Assembly (NCBI RefSeq): GCF_900141995.1
Contig: NZ_FQZA01000002.1
Span: forward strand, 417,766 to 481,765
Direction of reading: 5' to 3'
DNA length: 64,000 bases
DNA from: Palleronia salina
GTDB taxonomy: Bacteria > Pseudomonadota > Alphaproteobacteria > Rhodobacterales > Rhodobacteraceae
The position numbers and the translations under genes were made by a program. The notes under the pieces were generated by a model. The model was not told where the DNA came from, ran no database searches, and saw only the letters and a list, made by a program, of their open reading frames with translations. Below, piece by piece: positions 24,641 to 34,415 of this stretch (position 1 is its first letter; each line of letters starts with the position of its first letter).

Positions 24641-26422
24641 ATGGCCAATACCCGCGCCAACAAGCGGTTTCGTTCGCAGGAATGGTTCGACAACCCCAAC
24701 AACCCGGGGATGACCGCGCTCTATCTCGAGCGCTACCAGAACCAGACCCACACCCGGGCCGAGCTGCAATCGGGCAAGCCGATCATCGGCATCGCCCAGA
24801 CCGGCAGCGACCTGGCGCCGTGCAACAAGATCCACGTGTTCCTGATGGACCGGATCAAGGCGGGCATCCGTGACGCGGGCGGCATCCCGATGGAATTTCC
24901 CGTCCACCCGATCCAGGAAACCGGCAAGCGCCCCACCGCCGCGCTGGACCGCAACCTGACCTATCTGGGCCTGGTCGAGGTGATGCATGGCTACCCGCTG
25001 GACGCCGTGGTGCTGACCACCGGCTGCGACAAGACAACGCCCGCCATGCTGATGGGCGCGGCGACCATGGACCTGCCCGCGATCACGCTGAACGGCGGAC
25101 CGATGCTGGATGGCTGGTTCAAGGGCAAGCGCGTCGGCTCGGGCGGGGTGATCTGGGAAGGCCGCCGCCTGCTGGCCGAGGGCAAGATCGACTATGACGA
25201 ATTCATCGACCGGGCCTGCGCGTCGGCCCCGTCGCTGGGCCACTGCAACACCATGGGCACGGCCAGCACCATGAACGCCATGGCCGAGGCGCTGGGCATG
25301 TCGCTGACCGGCTGCTCGGCCATCCCCGCGCCGTTCCGCGAGCGGATGGAGATGGCCTATGAAACCGGCAAGCGCATCGTCGCCATGGCCTACGAGGACC
25401 TGAAGCCGTCGGACATCATGACCCGCGAGGCCTTCGAGAACGCGATCGTCGTGAACTCGGCCATCGGCGGGTCCACCAACGCGCCGCCGCACCTGCAGGC
25501 CGTCGCCCGTCACATGGGGGTCGAGCTGAACGTGAAGGACTGGCAGACGGTGGGCTACGACGTGCCGCTGATGGTCAACATGCAGCCCGCGGGCGCTTAC
25601 CTGGGCGAATCGTTCCACCGCGCGGGCGGGGTCCCGGCGGTGATGGCCGAGCTGGCCAAGGCCGGCCGCATCCACGGCGGCTGCATGACCGTGACCGGCC
25701 GGACCATGGCCGAGAACATCGCCGACCGCGAAAGCTTCGATCACGAGGTCATCACCACCTTCGACGCGCCCATGCGCAAGAACGCGGGCTTCGTGGTGCT
25801 GTCGGGCAACCTGTTCGACTCGGCGCTGATGAAGACCAGCGTGATCTCGGACGACTTCCGCCGCCGCTATCTCGACACGCCGGGCAGCGAGGGGATCTAC
25901 GAGGCGCGGGCGGTCGTGTTCGAGGGCCCCGAGGATTACCACGACCGGATCAACGATCCGTCGCTGGAGATCGACGACCTGACCATCCTGTTCATCCGCA
26001 ACGTGGGCTGCGTGGGCTATCCCGGCTCGGCCGAGGTGGTGAACATGCAGCCGCCCGATCACATCCTGCGCGGCGGCAACACCCACCTGCCCACCGTGGG
26101 CGACGGGCGGCAGTCGGGCACGTCCGAATCGCCCTCGATCCTCAACGCCTCGCCCGAGGCGGTGGTGGGCGGGGGCCTTGCGTTCCTGCGCACCGGCGAC
26201 CGGGTGCGGCTGGACCTGAACGAGGCCACGCTGAACGCGCTGGTCACCGAGGAGGAGTGGAAGGAACGCCAGTCCGAATGGACGCCGCCCGAGATGAAGC
26301 ACCAGACCCCGTGGCAGGAGATCTACCGCACCCATGTGGGCCAGCTGGGCGACGGCGGCTGCCTGGAGCTGGCCACCGCCTACCAGCGCATCGCGCGCGA
26401 CCTGCCCCGCGACAACCATTGA
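24641..26422 (+). CDS. IlvD/Edd-family aldonate dehydratase, xylonate/arabinonate type
   Basis: A 593-aa dehydratase resembling D-xylonate and L-arabinonate dehydratases along its full length, including the end motif [10 protein letters not shown] and the C-terminus LPRDNH. The iron-sulfur cysteines are Cys61, Cys129 (in CDKTTPA) and Cys202 (in [11 protein letters not shown]). It would remove water from an aldonic acid to form a 2-keto-3-deoxy acid. The start follows AAGGGAGATTTCAC. It is headed by operator site 5 and followed ten bases later by an SDR. It fits with the FAH hydrolase and the BDH2-like SDR as a non-phosphorylative route. Confidence 0.9.
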   Translation: MANTRANKRFRSQEWFDNPNNPGMTALYLERYQNQTHTRAELQSGKPIIGIAQTGSDLAPCNKIHVFLMDRIKAGIRDAGGIPMEFPVHPIQETGKRPTAALDRNLTYLGLVEVMHGYPLDAVVLTTGCDKTTPAMLMGAATMDLPAITLNGGPMLDGWFKGKRVGSGGVIWEGRRLLAEGKIDYDEFIDRACASAPSLGHCNTMGTASTMNAMAEALGMSLTGCSAIPAPFRERMEMAYETGKRIVAMAYEDLKPSDIMTREAFENAIVVNSAIGGSTNAPPHLQAVARHMGVELNVKDWQTVGYDVPLMVNMQPAGAYLGESFHRAGGVPAVMAELAKAGRIHGGCMTVTGRTMAENIADRESFDHEVITTFDAPMRKNAGFVVLSGNLFDSALMKTSVISDDFRRRYLDTPGSEGIYEARAVVFEGPEDYHDRINDPSLEIDDLTILFIRNVGCVGYPGSAEVVNMQPPDHILRGGNTHLPTVGDGRQSGTSESPSILNASPEAVVGGGLAFLRTGDRVRLDLNEATLNALVTEEEWKERQSEWTPPEMKHQTPWQEIYRTHVGQLGDGGCLELATAYQRIARDLPRDNH

Positions 26423-26432
26423 AGGACACGAC

Positions 26433-27173
26433 ATGAGCCAGACCATCCTCATCACCGGCGCGTCCAGCGGCATCGGCCGCGTCACCGCGCGCCTGTTCCT
26501 CGACCAGGGCTGGAAGGTCGCCCTGGTCGGCCGCCGCAAATCCGCGCTGGAGGAAACCGCCGAGGGGCACGAGGACAGCGCGCTGATCCTGCCCACCGAC
26601 GTGACCAGCGAGGACGCGGTCACGCAGAGCTTCGTCAAGGTGGCCGAGGAATGGGGCCGGCTCGACGTCCTGTTCAACAACGCGGGCATGAACGTGAAGG
26701 GCGGCACGCTGGACGAGATCAGCGTCGAGGATTTCCGCGCCCTGTCCGAGACCAACATCACCGGCATGTTCATCTGCGCCCGCGCGGCCTTCGGGCTGAT
26801 GCGGCGGCAGGACCCCATGGGCGGGCGCATCATCAACAACGGGTCGATCTCGGCCCATGTCCCGCGGCCGGGCAGCGCGCCCTACACCATGTCGAAACAC
26901 GCGGTGACGGGGCTGACGCGCACCGTGTCGCTGGACGGGCGGCCCTTCAACATCGCCTGCGGGCAGATCGATATCGGCAACGCGCTGACCGACATGGCCG
27001 AGGCGATGACCAAGGGCGTGCCGCAGGCCGACGGGTCCAACAAGGTCGAGGCGGTGATGGACGCGTCGAACGTGGCGTCGTCGGTCCTGCACATGGCGTC
27101 GCTGCCGGCCGAGGCCAACGTGCAGTTCATGACCGTGATGGCGACGACCATGCCCTATATCGGCCGCGGCTAG
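26433..27173 (+). CDS. SDR-family oxidoreductase
   Basis: A 246-aa classical short-chain dehydrogenase with the cofactor motif TGASSGIG (residues 8-15), NNAG (82-85) and catalytic Ser138, Tyr151 and Lys155. It begins ten bases after the dehydratase gene and shares its operator, so it probably acts in the same pathway, for example oxidising the sugar or lactone precursor to the aldonate or the 2-keto-3-deoxy product. The precise substrate cannot be told. It is only distantly like the SDR at 5068. Confidence 0.85.
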   Translation: MSQTILITGASSGIGRVTARLFLDQGWKVALVGRRKSALEETAEGHEDSALILPTDVTSEDAVTQSFVKVAEEWGRLDVLFNNAGMNVKGGTLDEISVEDFRALSETNITGMFICARAAFGLMRRQDPMGGRIINNGSISAHVPRPGSAPYTMSKHAVTGLTRTVSLDGRPFNIACGQIDIGNALTDMAEAMTKGVPQADGSNKVEAVMDASNVASSVLHMASLPAEANVQFMTVMATTMPYIGRG

Positions 27174-27330
27174 TCTTTCGGCACCGGGATCGGGCGCGCC
27201 TTGCGTTCGACCCGGTGCCTCCGGACCGGCAAATGCGACCAGGTATTTTTGGAAAGATGAAGCCGGGGACGGCGCGGGGCCCGATGCGCCGCACGGGGCG
27301 GGCGCGTTCCGGAAAGTGACGCTTTGAAGC

Positions 27331-27363
27331 AAAGCGCGCCGTGGGAGGTCCACGGCGCGCTTT
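27331..27363. terminator. Bidirectional terminator-like hairpin
   Basis: A perfect 14-bp stem (27331-27344 with 27350-27363) with loop GAGGT lies between the converging SDR and pheT genes. The T-runs are only three bases on either side, but the symmetry and place suggest termination in both directions. Confidence 0.75.
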
Positions 27364-27388
27364 GTCGTCCGTGCCGACCGCCGCGCGA

Positions 27389-29785
27389 TCAGCCGCGCAG
27401 CGTGCCGCCGGTGGCCTTTTCGACCTTCTGCACGATGGCCTTCGAGATCGCGTCGATCTGCGCGTCCTTCAGCGTCTCGCCCTGGGGTTGCAGCCGGACG
27501 GTGATGGCCAGCGATTTCTTGCCCTCGCCCAGCGCGCCGCCGATGAACTGGTCGAAGACGCGCACGTCCTCGATCAGCGCCTTCTCGGCGGACTGCGCGG
27601 CGTTGACCAGCGTCGCGGCCTCGACCCGTTCGTCCACCACGAAGGCGAAGTCGCGTTCCACCGCCTGCAGGTCCGACAGCGCCAGCGCGTGGCGGGCGGC
27701 GTCCTGGTTGCGCGGCTGCGGGATCTCGTCGGGGAAGATCGTGAAGGCCACGGCGGGTGTCTTGATCCCAAGGGCCTTGAGCACGCGGGGGTGCAGCGCG
27801 CCGAAGACGGCCAGCGTCTTCTTCGGTCCGAGGCAGATGCGGCCGTGCTGCCCGGGATGCCACCAGCCGTCGGCCTCGCGCAGGATCTGGGTCTTGGCGG
27901 GCGCACCGAGCGCGGCGAGCACCGCCTCGACATCGGCCTTGGCGTCGAAGGGATCCACGGGCCGCGCGGCGCCGTGCACGTCCTTCGGCCCGGTGCGTCC
28001 GGTCAGAAGGCCCGCGACCTGCAACGCCTGCTCGCCCGGCTCGCCGCCGTGGAAGGCGGCGCCGACCTCGAACAGGGCCATGTCGGTCTGGCCGCGCTTG
28101 TGGTTGCGCGCGGCGGCCTGCAGCAGCCCGGGCAGGAGCGACGGGCGCAGGTGGCTCATCTCGGACGAGATCGGGTTCTCGAGCATGGTCGCGTCATCGC
28201 CGCCGCCGAACAGCGTCGCCGCCTCGCGGTCGATGAAGGAATAGCTGACCACCTCGTTATAGCCCAGCGCGGCGCAGGTCCGGCGGGCGGCCTGTTCGCG
28301 TTTCTGCGCCGGGGTCAGGATCGGCGCGGGGACGCCGGGCCGGGCGCGGGGCATGGGCTGCGGCCGGAGCGCGGTGAGCGAGGCCACGCGCGCGACCTCT
28401 TCCACCAGGTCGGCGGGGCCGCGGACGTCGCTGCGCCAGCTGGGCACATGCGCCTCGTCGCCGTCGAGCGTGAAGCCCAGCGCCGTCAGCGTCTCGCGCT
28501 GGGTGTCCGGCGCGATCTCCATTCCCACCAGCGACTGCACGCGCGTCGTGTCCAGCGTGTAGCTGCGCGGCTCGAGCGGGGCGGCGCCGGCTTCGACGAC
28601 CTCGGACGCCTCGCCGCCGCAAAGATCGAGGATCATCCGCGTGGCAAGCTCGAGCCCCGGGCGGGTGAAGGCAGGATCGACGCCGCGCTCGAACCGGTAG
28701 CGGGCGTCGGAATTGATCTTCAGCGCGCGGCCCGTGCGAGCGATGGTGACGGGGTTCCAGAAGGCGGATTCGAGGAACACGTCCGTGGTGTCGTCGGACA
28801 CGCCCGAGGGCGCACCGCCCATGATGCCGGCGATGGATTCGACGCCCGTGTCGTCGGAGATCGCGATCATGCCGGGCTGGAAGGTGTAGTCCCGCTCGTC
28901 CAGCGCCTCGAGCGTCTCTCCGCCCTCGGCCAGGTGCACGCGCAGGTCGCCCGTGACCTTGGCGGCGTCGAAGACGTGCAGCGGGCGGTTCTGGTCGAAG
29001 GTGAAGAAGTTGGTGATGTCGACGAGCGCCGAGATCGGGCGCAGGCCGATCGCCTTCAGCCGGGCCTGCAGCCAGGCGGGGGAGGGGCCGTTCTTCACGC
29101 CGCGGATCAGGCGGCCGGTGAAATGTGGTGCGTGCTCGAGCCCGGCGTCGTCGATGGTGACGCCGACGGGGCAGGGGAAGCCGCCGGCGACGGTCTCCTC
29201 GGGCGCGGGCTTGAGCGTGCCGAGGCCGCGCGCGGCGAGGTCCCGGGCGATGCCGCGCACGCCCAGCGCGTCCTGCCGGTTGGGGGTGATCGCGATCTCG
29301 ATCACCGGGTCGACCTTCTGCGGGTCGTTGGCGGCCAGCCAGTCGGTGAAGCGCTGGCCGACCTCGCCCGACGGCAGCTCGATGATGCCGTCATGGGCGT
29401 CGCTGAGCTCCATCTCGCGCTCGGAGGCCATCATGCCGTGGGATTCGACACCGCGGATCTTGCCGACCTGGATCGTGGTGTCGATGCCGGGGACGTAGGT
29501 GCCGGGCTTGGCCACGACCACGGTGATGCCCGCGCGCGCGTTCGGGGCGCCGCAGATGATCTGCTGAAGGCCCTCGTCGGTCCGCACCTGGCAGACCTGG
29601 AGACGGTCCGCGTCGGGATGCTTTTCGGCCGTCTCGACATAGCCCAGCGTGAAATCGGCAAGCCGCGCGGTCGGGTCGGTGACCTCTTCCACCTCGAGGC
29701 CGAGATCGGTCAGCGTCTCGGCGATCCGGTCCACCGTGGCGTCGGTGTCCAGGTGATCCTTGAGCCAGGAAAGCGTGAATTTCAT
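27389..29785 (-). CDS. pheT: Phenylalanine--tRNA ligase beta subunit
   Basis: Large subunit of the alpha2beta2 phenylalanyl-tRNA synthetase (798 aa, normal length). It begins MKFTLSWLKDHLDTDA, then has the tRNA-binding (EMAP-like) domain at about residues 40-150, the B3/B4 editing domain, B5 domain and C-terminal anticodon-binding FDX-ACB domain. It is on the minus strand with pheS but separated from it by two small membrane-protein genes. Confidence 0.97.
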   Translation of the reverse strand: MKFTLSWLKDHLDTDATVDRIAETLTDLGLEVEEVTDPTARLADFTLGYVETAEKHPDADRLQVCQVRTDEGLQQIICGAPNARAGITVVVAKPGTYVPGIDTTIQVGKIRGVESHGMMASEREMELSDAHDGIIELPSGEVGQRFTDWLAANDPQKVDPVIEIAITPNRQDALGVRGIARDLAARGLGTLKPAPEETVAGGFPCPVGVTIDDAGLEHAPHFTGRLIRGVKNGPSPAWLQARLKAIGLRPISALVDITNFFTFDQNRPLHVFDAAKVTGDLRVHLAEGGETLEALDERDYTFQPGMIAISDDTGVESIAGIMGGAPSGVSDDTTDVFLESAFWNPVTIARTGRALKINSDARYRFERGVDPAFTRPGLELATRMILDLCGGEASEVVEAGAAPLEPRSYTLDTTRVQSLVGMEIAPDTQRETLTALGFTLDGDEAHVPSWRSDVRGPADLVEEVARVASLTALRPQPMPRARPGVPAPILTPAQKREQAARRTCAALGYNEVVSYSFIDREAATLFGGGDDATMLENPISSEMSHLRPSLLPGLLQAAARNHKRGQTDMALFEVGAAFHGGEPGEQALQVAGLLTGRTGPKDVHGAARPVDPFDAKADVEAVLAALGAPAKTQILREADGWWHPGQHGRICLGPKKTLAVFGALHPRVLKALGIKTPAVAFTIFPDEIPQPRNQDAARHALALSDLQAVERDFAFVVDERVEAATLVNAAQSAEKALIEDVRVFDQFIGGALGEGKKSLAITVRLQPQGETLKDAQIDAISKAIVQKVEKATGGTLRG

Positions 29786-30089
29786 CTTACGTCCCGCGTG
29801 CTGTCTGCTTGCCGCGCGGGATTAGCGTCTCTGCTCGGGAAAGAAAAGCGGCGCAGGGTGACGTAGCGTCGCCCGAAGATCGACACATTTATCCGGAATG
29901 ACGACGACGGGGGGACCGGGGGCCTTGTCCACGCAGAAGCGTGTTGAGGAGGATGACATGAGTCTGAGAGGCCCAATCCTGATCGTATTCGCGGCGAGTC
30001 TCATCATGTCGCCGCTCGTCATCGGGAAATCGTCCAACCACAAGATCCGCCTGTCCACCGGGAAAGTGACCGACTGTACGCCTTCGGCG
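29786..30089. other. Gap between pheT and an upstream small gene
   Basis: About 300 bases upstream of pheT. On the plus strand an ATG at 29958 with a good GGAGGA site opens a frame whose first 25 residues look like a membrane segment, but the frame runs on antisense into the next gene with arginine-rich, non-protein-like sequence. No tRNA, terminator or clear promoter was recognised. Confidence 0.4.
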
Positions 30090-30344
30090 TCAATTCGGTC
30101 GGTGGTCGGTCCGGCTGTCCCGCGACGAACTGGGGTCGCTAGGCCCCCTGTGCTGCGCCGCCCAGCGCGACACGGCCAGGGCGGGCAACAGGATCACGGC
30201 CCAGCCGATCGCGTTCAGGATCGTCAGCTTGAGCTTCAGGTCGTCCGGGTAGCGGTCGCTGAGCCACAGGCCCGCATGCCCCCCGATGACCAGGGCGGCG
30301 GTGACGACGACGAACAGGATCTTTGCCAGTCTCATCAACCGCAT
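30090..30344 (-). CDS. Small membrane protein of unknown function
   Basis: An 84-aa frame starting MRLMRLAKILFVVVTAA with two hydrophobic segments (about residues 6-25 and 40-57) and a polar C-terminus. A second ATG three codons later is also possible. It lies between the YrhK gene (58 bases) and pheT (304 bases) on the same strand. The hydrophobic pattern and clean start argue for a real gene; no family was recognised. Confidence 0.55.
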   Translation of the reverse strand: MRLMRLAKILFVVVTAALVIGGHAGLWLSDRYPDDLKLKLTILNAIGWAVILLPALAVSRWAAQHRGPSDPSSSRDSRTDHRPN

Positions 30345-30402
30345 GTGGGGTGGCGACGGCGGCCCTGCCATGCGACCGGATTTCGCAAGGCCCCCGGGGG
30401 GC

Positions 30403-30699
30403 TCAGGGCTCGTTGTCTTCCCGGTCGGCCAGGTCCGACATGTCGCCAACCCGCAGCATCCGCACCTCGCGGATCACCTTCAGCGTGGGCTTGACCCCGA
30501 ACAGGACCGAGCCGACCATGAACAGCCAGATCGCGAGCGTCTCGGTGGCCGTCCAGAAGAACAGGACCGAGCCTACGAGGAAGAACATCGCGGCGAGGAA
30601 ATCGACGCAGGTATGCGCCAGCTCGAACCAGGCGTAGATGCGTTTCGTCCGCTCGCTTTGCTGGCGGGTCTCGTGTCGGAACAGGTCCGTGGGCCGCAT
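30403..30699 (-). CDS. YrhK-domain membrane protein
   Basis: A 98-aa protein with two hydrophobic segments and the YrhK-like pattern: WFELAHTCVDFLAA, then FLVGSVLFFW, then LFMVGSVLFGVKPTLKV. The start ATG overlaps the pheS stop by one base (TGATG), so translation is coupled to pheS. Function is unknown in the family. Confidence 0.8.
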   Translation of the reverse strand: MRPTDLFRHETRQQSERTKRIYAWFELAHTCVDFLAAMFFLVGSVLFFWTATETLAIWLFMVGSVLFGVKPTLKVIREVRMLRVGDMSDLADREDNEP

Positions 30700-31775
30700 C
30701 AAGCCCCGCCGCGCAGGGTGGGCACCTGCAACGCCGAGAAGCCGTAGTGGCGCAGCCAGCGCAGGTCGCTGTCGAAGAACGCACGCAGGTCGGGGATGCC
30801 GTATTTCAGCATCGCCATGCGGTCGATCCCCATGCCGAAGGCGAAGCCCTGCCACTGGTCGGGGTCGACGCCGCCGGCCTGCAGCACCTTGGGATGCACC
30901 ATGCCCGAGCCCAGGACCTCGAGCCAGCCATCGCCTTCGCCCACCTTCACGGTGCCGCCTTCGAAGCTGCACTGGATGTCGACCTCGGCCGACGGTTCGG
31001 TGAACGGGAAGTGCGACGCGCGGAAGCGGGTCTTCACGGTGCGGCCGAAATAGGCGGTGAAGAATTCCTCGAGCACCCATTTCAGATTTGCCATGCTCAG
31101 GTCGCGGTCGATGGCGAGGCCTTCGATCTGGTGGAACATGGGGGTGTGCGTCTGGTCGTAATCTGCGCGGTAGACGCGGCCGGGGCAGATGACGCGGAGG
31201 GGCGCGCCGTGTTCTTCCATGGACCGGATCTGCACCGGGCTGGTCTGGGTGCGCAGCACGTGGGCCGGGCGGTCGTCGCCTTCGCCCCGGTGCATGTAGA
31301 ACGTGTCCTGCTCTTCCCGGGCCGGGTGGTAGTCGGGGATGTTCAGCGCACCGAAATTGTACCAGTCCGATTCCACCTGCGGGCCCTCGGCCATGGTGAA
31401 GCCCATGTCGCCGAAGATGGTGGTGCATTCCTCCCAGACCTGGCTGATCGGGTGGATCGACCCGCGGGCCGGTCCGCCGGCGCCGCCGCGGGCGGGCAGG
31501 GTGACGTCCAGCCATTCGCGGCTCAGCCGTTCCTCGAGCGCGGCGTCTTCCAGCGCGGCCTTCTTGGCGGCGATGGCCGACGTGATCTCGTCCTTCAGGG
31601 CGTTGAGGCGCGGGCCTTCGACCTGGCGTTCCTCGGGCGTCATCTTGCCCAGGGACCGCATGGCGAGGCTCACCTCGCCCTTCTTGCCGATGGCGTCCAG
31701 CCGCACCTGTTCCAGCGCGGCCTCTTCCGAGGCGTCGTTGATGCGGGCGAGATATTTGTCGCGCAGGTCGGTCAT
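30699..31775 (-). CDS. pheS: Phenylalanine--tRNA ligase alpha subunit
   Basis: Catalytic subunit of phenylalanyl-tRNA synthetase, 358 aa. The N-terminal coiled coil (about residues 1-85) is followed by the class II core; motif 2 region [16 protein letters not shown] and motif 3 [18 protein letters not shown] are clear. I start at [12 protein letters not shown], because the 21 codons upstream in frame lack a ribosome site and are not conserved-looking. Coupled to the YrhK gene. Confidence 0.97.
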   Translation of the reverse strand: MTDLRDKYLARINDASEEAALEQVRLDAIGKKGEVSLAMRSLGKMTPEERQVEGPRLNALKDEITSAIAAKKAALEDAALEERLSREWLDVTLPARGGAGGPARGSIHPISQVWEECTTIFGDMGFTMAEGPQVESDWYNFGALNIPDYHPAREEQDTFYMHRGEGDDRPAHVLRTQTSPVQIRSMEEHGAPLRVICPGRVYRADYDQTHTPMFHQIEGLAIDRDLSMANLKWVLEEFFTAYFGRTVKTRFRASHFPFTEPSAEVDIQCSFEGGTVKVGEGDGWLEVLGSGMVHPKVLQAGGVDPDQWQGFAFGMGIDRMAMLKYGIPDLRAFFDSDLRWLRHYGFSALQVPTLRGGA

Positions 31776-31899
31776 GGGGGCATCCCGGGGCGTTTCAGGG
31801 TCGGTCCGGGTGCTACAGGCTGTCGCGGATGCGCGCAAGCCGTGGGCGCCGCAGGGGCCGGTCCTATGTTCCGCCCCACAGCAATCATGGAGGATACCG

Positions 31900-32634
31900 A
31901 TGATGATGACCCGTCTGGCGCTTGGATGCGCCCTGCTTGCCAGCCCCGCGCTGGCCGAGGACGTGACCTACGAGGTCGATGGCGAAAGCTTCACCGGGTA
32001 CATGGCCAAGGCCGAGAACCCGCAGGGCACGGTGCTGATCGTGCACGACTGGGACGGCATGACCGATTACGAACGGCAGCGCGCCGACATGCTGGCCGGC
32101 ATGGGCTACGACGCCTTCGCGCTGGACATGTTCGGCGACGAGACCCCGACCGAGACGGTGGATCACCGCCGCGCGGCCACCGGTGCGCTGTACGAGGACC
32201 GCGAGCGGATGCGGATGCTGATCGAGGCGGGGCTGGAGCAGGCCCGCGCGAACGGCTCGGACACGCCGCTGGTCGTGATCGGCTACTGCTTCGGCGGCGC
32301 CGTGACGCTGGAAATGGCGCGGTCCGACATGGCCGACGAGGCGGTGGGCTATGCCACCTTCCACGGCGGGCTGGGCACGCCCGAAGGGCAGAGCTGGGAC
32401 GGGGACGAACCGCCGATCCTCGTGGCGCACGGCGCGGCCGACACCTCGATCACCATGGACGACGTGGCGGAGTTCACCGACACGCTGAACGAGGCCGGCA
32501 ACACCTTCACGGTCGAGGTCTATTCCGGCGCGCCGCACGCCTTCACCGTCATCGGCTCGGACCGCTACCAGGAACGCGCGGACACCGAGAGCTGGGAAGC
32601 CTTCAGCGACTTCCTTGGTGAAGTCGCAAGCTAA
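31900..32634 (+). CDS. Secreted dienelactone hydrolase-family protein
   Basis: A 244-aa alpha/beta hydrolase with a signal peptide ([19 protein letters not shown]). The catalytic triad of dienelactone hydrolases is visible as Cys130 in GYCFGG, Asp181 and His213 in APHAF. Three ATG codons in a row begin the frame, with GGAGG about ten bases before the first. It is probably periplasmic; the substrate is unknown. An intrinsic terminator follows. Confidence 0.88.
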   Translation: MMMTRLALGCALLASPALAEDVTYEVDGESFTGYMAKAENPQGTVLIVHDWDGMTDYERQRADMLAGMGYDAFALDMFGDETPTETVDHRRAATGALYEDRERMRMLIEAGLEQARANGSDTPLVVIGYCFGGAVTLEMARSDMADEAVGYATFHGGLGTPEGQSWDGDEPPILVAHGAADTSITMDDVAEFTDTLNEAGNTFTVEVYSGAPHAFTVIGSDRYQERADTESWEAFSDFLGEVAS

Positions 32635-32652
32635 CCGTTAGCCCGCGTGTTG

Positions 32653-32690
32653 CGAGGGGCCGCTGTGCAGGCGGCCCCTCGATCCCTTTT
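32653..32690 (+). terminator. Intrinsic terminator after the dienelactone hydrolase gene
   Basis: A perfect 11-bp stem (32653-32663 with 32671-32681), loop of seven bases, then ATCCCTTTT. Confidence 0.8.
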
Positions 32691-32990
32691 CGCGGGACGC
32701 CCCCCGCGCCAGCATGTGACAAGCGGATCCCGAGCGGCTAGGCTTCGGTATCCGGCGGCGTCGTCGCGCACCGACGCGACCCGGCCGCCGAGACGGATCG
32801 GTGTCGCATCCCAATCAGTTTCTTTGCCGGGATGCCGCCTCGGACCGCAGTGCAGGCTAGGCACGCTCGGGGTGCCGATGCAGGCGGGTCCTGCGGTGTG
32901 CGTTTTTGCGTATCTTATGCGCCGAAATCCGACTTACTGCGCGTCTGGTAACGGTTAAGTATCCCTCATCACAGAACGTGGAGAGAGCCG
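32691..32990. other. Gap upstream of the pirin gene
   Basis: About 300 bases with no convincing gene on either strand. The end of the gap (after about 32895) is more AT-rich than its surroundings and probably holds the pirin promoter, but I could not pick a confident -35/-10 pair. Nothing else was recognised. Confidence 0.5.
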
Positions 32991-33929
32991 ATGAGCTGGA
33001 ACCCTGCCCTTGATCCCCACTGCCCCACCGGAGACGAGGTGGACGCCATCGAGACCGTCATCGTGCCGCGCGCGCGGGATCTGGGCGGTTTCGAGGTGCG
33101 GCGCGCCTTGCCCGCCCCACGCCGCCAGATGGTCGGGCCCTTCATCTTCTTCGACCAGATGGGCCCCGCCGAGTTTCTGCCCACGCGCGGCATGGATGTC
33201 CGCCCGCACCCCCATATCGGCCTGGCGACGATCTCGTACCTGTTCCGCGGGCGCATGCATCACCGCGACAGCCTGGGCACCGATGCCTGGATCGAGCCGG
33301 GGGCGGTCAACTGGATGGTCGCGGGGCAGGGCATCACCCATTCCGAGCGCACCGACGACAGCACGCAGGTCGACCCGATGCCCTTTTTCGGCATCCAGAC
33401 CTGGGTCGCCCTGCCGAAGGACCACGAGGACAGGGCGCCCGAGTTCGAGCACGCCGCGGCCGACGCGCTGCCCGTGCTGGAGGGCGAGGGGAAATCGGTT
33501 CGGCTGATCCTGGGGAACGCCTGGGGCGAACAGGCCCCCGTGAAGACGGCGTCCGAGATGTTCTATGCCGATGCCGTTCTTGCGGCCGGCGCCGCGATTC
33601 CCCTGCCCGACAACCACGAGGACCGCGGCATCTACGTCGTCGAAGGCGAGGTCATCGTCGCCGGCGAGACATTCGAAGCCGGCCGCATGATGGTCTTCCG
33701 GCCCGGTGACCGCGTGTCGGTGAGGGCGGGGCCCGGCGGCGCGCGGGTGATGCTGCTTGGCGGCGAGACCCTGGAAGGGCCGCGATATATCTGGTGGAAC
33801 TTCGTGGCCTCGTCGAAGGAGCGGATCGAGGAGGCCAAGGAAGCCTGGCGCGCCGGGGATTGGCAGAACGGCCGTTTCCACCTGCCCCCGGGCGACGATG
33901 CGGAGTTCATCCCGCTGCCGGAGCGTTAA
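32991..33929 (+). CDS. Pirin family protein
   Basis: A 312-aa bicupin. The N-terminal cupin has the metal-binding histidines in RPHPHIGLATISYL, RMHHRDS and a later glutamate region TDDSTQ, as in pirins with quercetinase activity. The C-terminal cupin (after about residue 180) lacks the full metal set, as usual. The start ATG follows GGAGAGAGCCG. Role may be oxidative or regulatory; not determined by context. Confidence 0.9.
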   Translation: MSWNPALDPHCPTGDEVDAIETVIVPRARDLGGFEVRRALPAPRRQMVGPFIFFDQMGPAEFLPTRGMDVRPHPHIGLATISYLFRGRMHHRDSLGTDAWIEPGAVNWMVAGQGITHSERTDDSTQVDPMPFFGIQTWVALPKDHEDRAPEFEHAAADALPVLEGEGKSVRLILGNAWGEQAPVKTASEMFYADAVLAAGAAIPLPDNHEDRGIYVVEGEVIVAGETFEAGRMMVFRPGDRVSVRAGPGGARVMLLGGETLEGPRYIWWNFVASSKERIEEAKEAWRAGDWQNGRFHLPPGDDAEFIPLPER

Positions 33930-33967
33930 GCCCGCTTCCGGGCGGGGAAGCCCCCGGTGGCCGGGAA

Positions 33968-34003
33968 TAAAAAACGCCCCCGCAGCAACCTGCGGGGGCG
34001 TTT
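33968..34003. terminator. Bidirectional intrinsic terminator, pirin / rplT
   Basis: A perfect 13-bp stem (33972-33984 with 33991-34003), loop GCAACC. On the minus strand it is followed by a T-run, ending rpmI-rplT transcripts; on the plus strand the T-run is short. Confidence 0.85.
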
Positions 34004-34033
34004 CGAATTCTCACGCCGTGACGCGATCGTGGC

Positions 34034-34399
34034 TCAGGCGGCCAGGGCGCCCTTGGCCTGGTCGACGATGGCCGAGAACGCCTCGGGCTCGTGAACGGCC
34101 AGGTCGGCCAGAACCTTGCGGTCGACCTCGATGCCGGCCAGCGACAGGCCGTTGATGAAGCGCGAGTAGGTCATCGTCTCGTCGTTCAGGCGCACCGCGG
34201 CGTTGATCCGCTGGATCCACAGGGCGCGGAAGTTGCGCTTGCGGTTCTTGCGGTCGCGGGTGGCGTACTGGTTGGCCTTGTCGACGGCCTGGGTCGCCGT
34301 CTTGAAGACGTTCTTGCGACGGCCGTAATAGCCTTTGGCGGCCTTGGTGATTTTCTTGTGACGGGCGTGGGTCGTGGTCCCACCTTTAACGCGTGCCAT
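34034..34399 (-). CDS. rplT: 50S ribosomal protein L20
   Basis: Primary 23S rRNA-binding protein needed for early 50S assembly, 121 aa, normal length. It starts [16 protein letters not shown] and contains the L20 blocks KGYYGRRKN and [15 protein letters not shown]. It lies 16 bases after rpmI. The infC gene, which precedes rpmI in many bacteria, is not present here. Confidence 0.98.
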   Translation of the reverse strand: MARVKGGTTTHARHKKITKAAKGYYGRRKNVFKTATQAVDKANQYATRDRKNRKRNFRALWIQRINAAVRLNDETMTYSRFINGLSLAGIEVDRKVLADLAVHEPEAFSAIVDQAKGALAA

Positions 34400-34415
34400 G
34401 GGTCAGACCTCCTGA

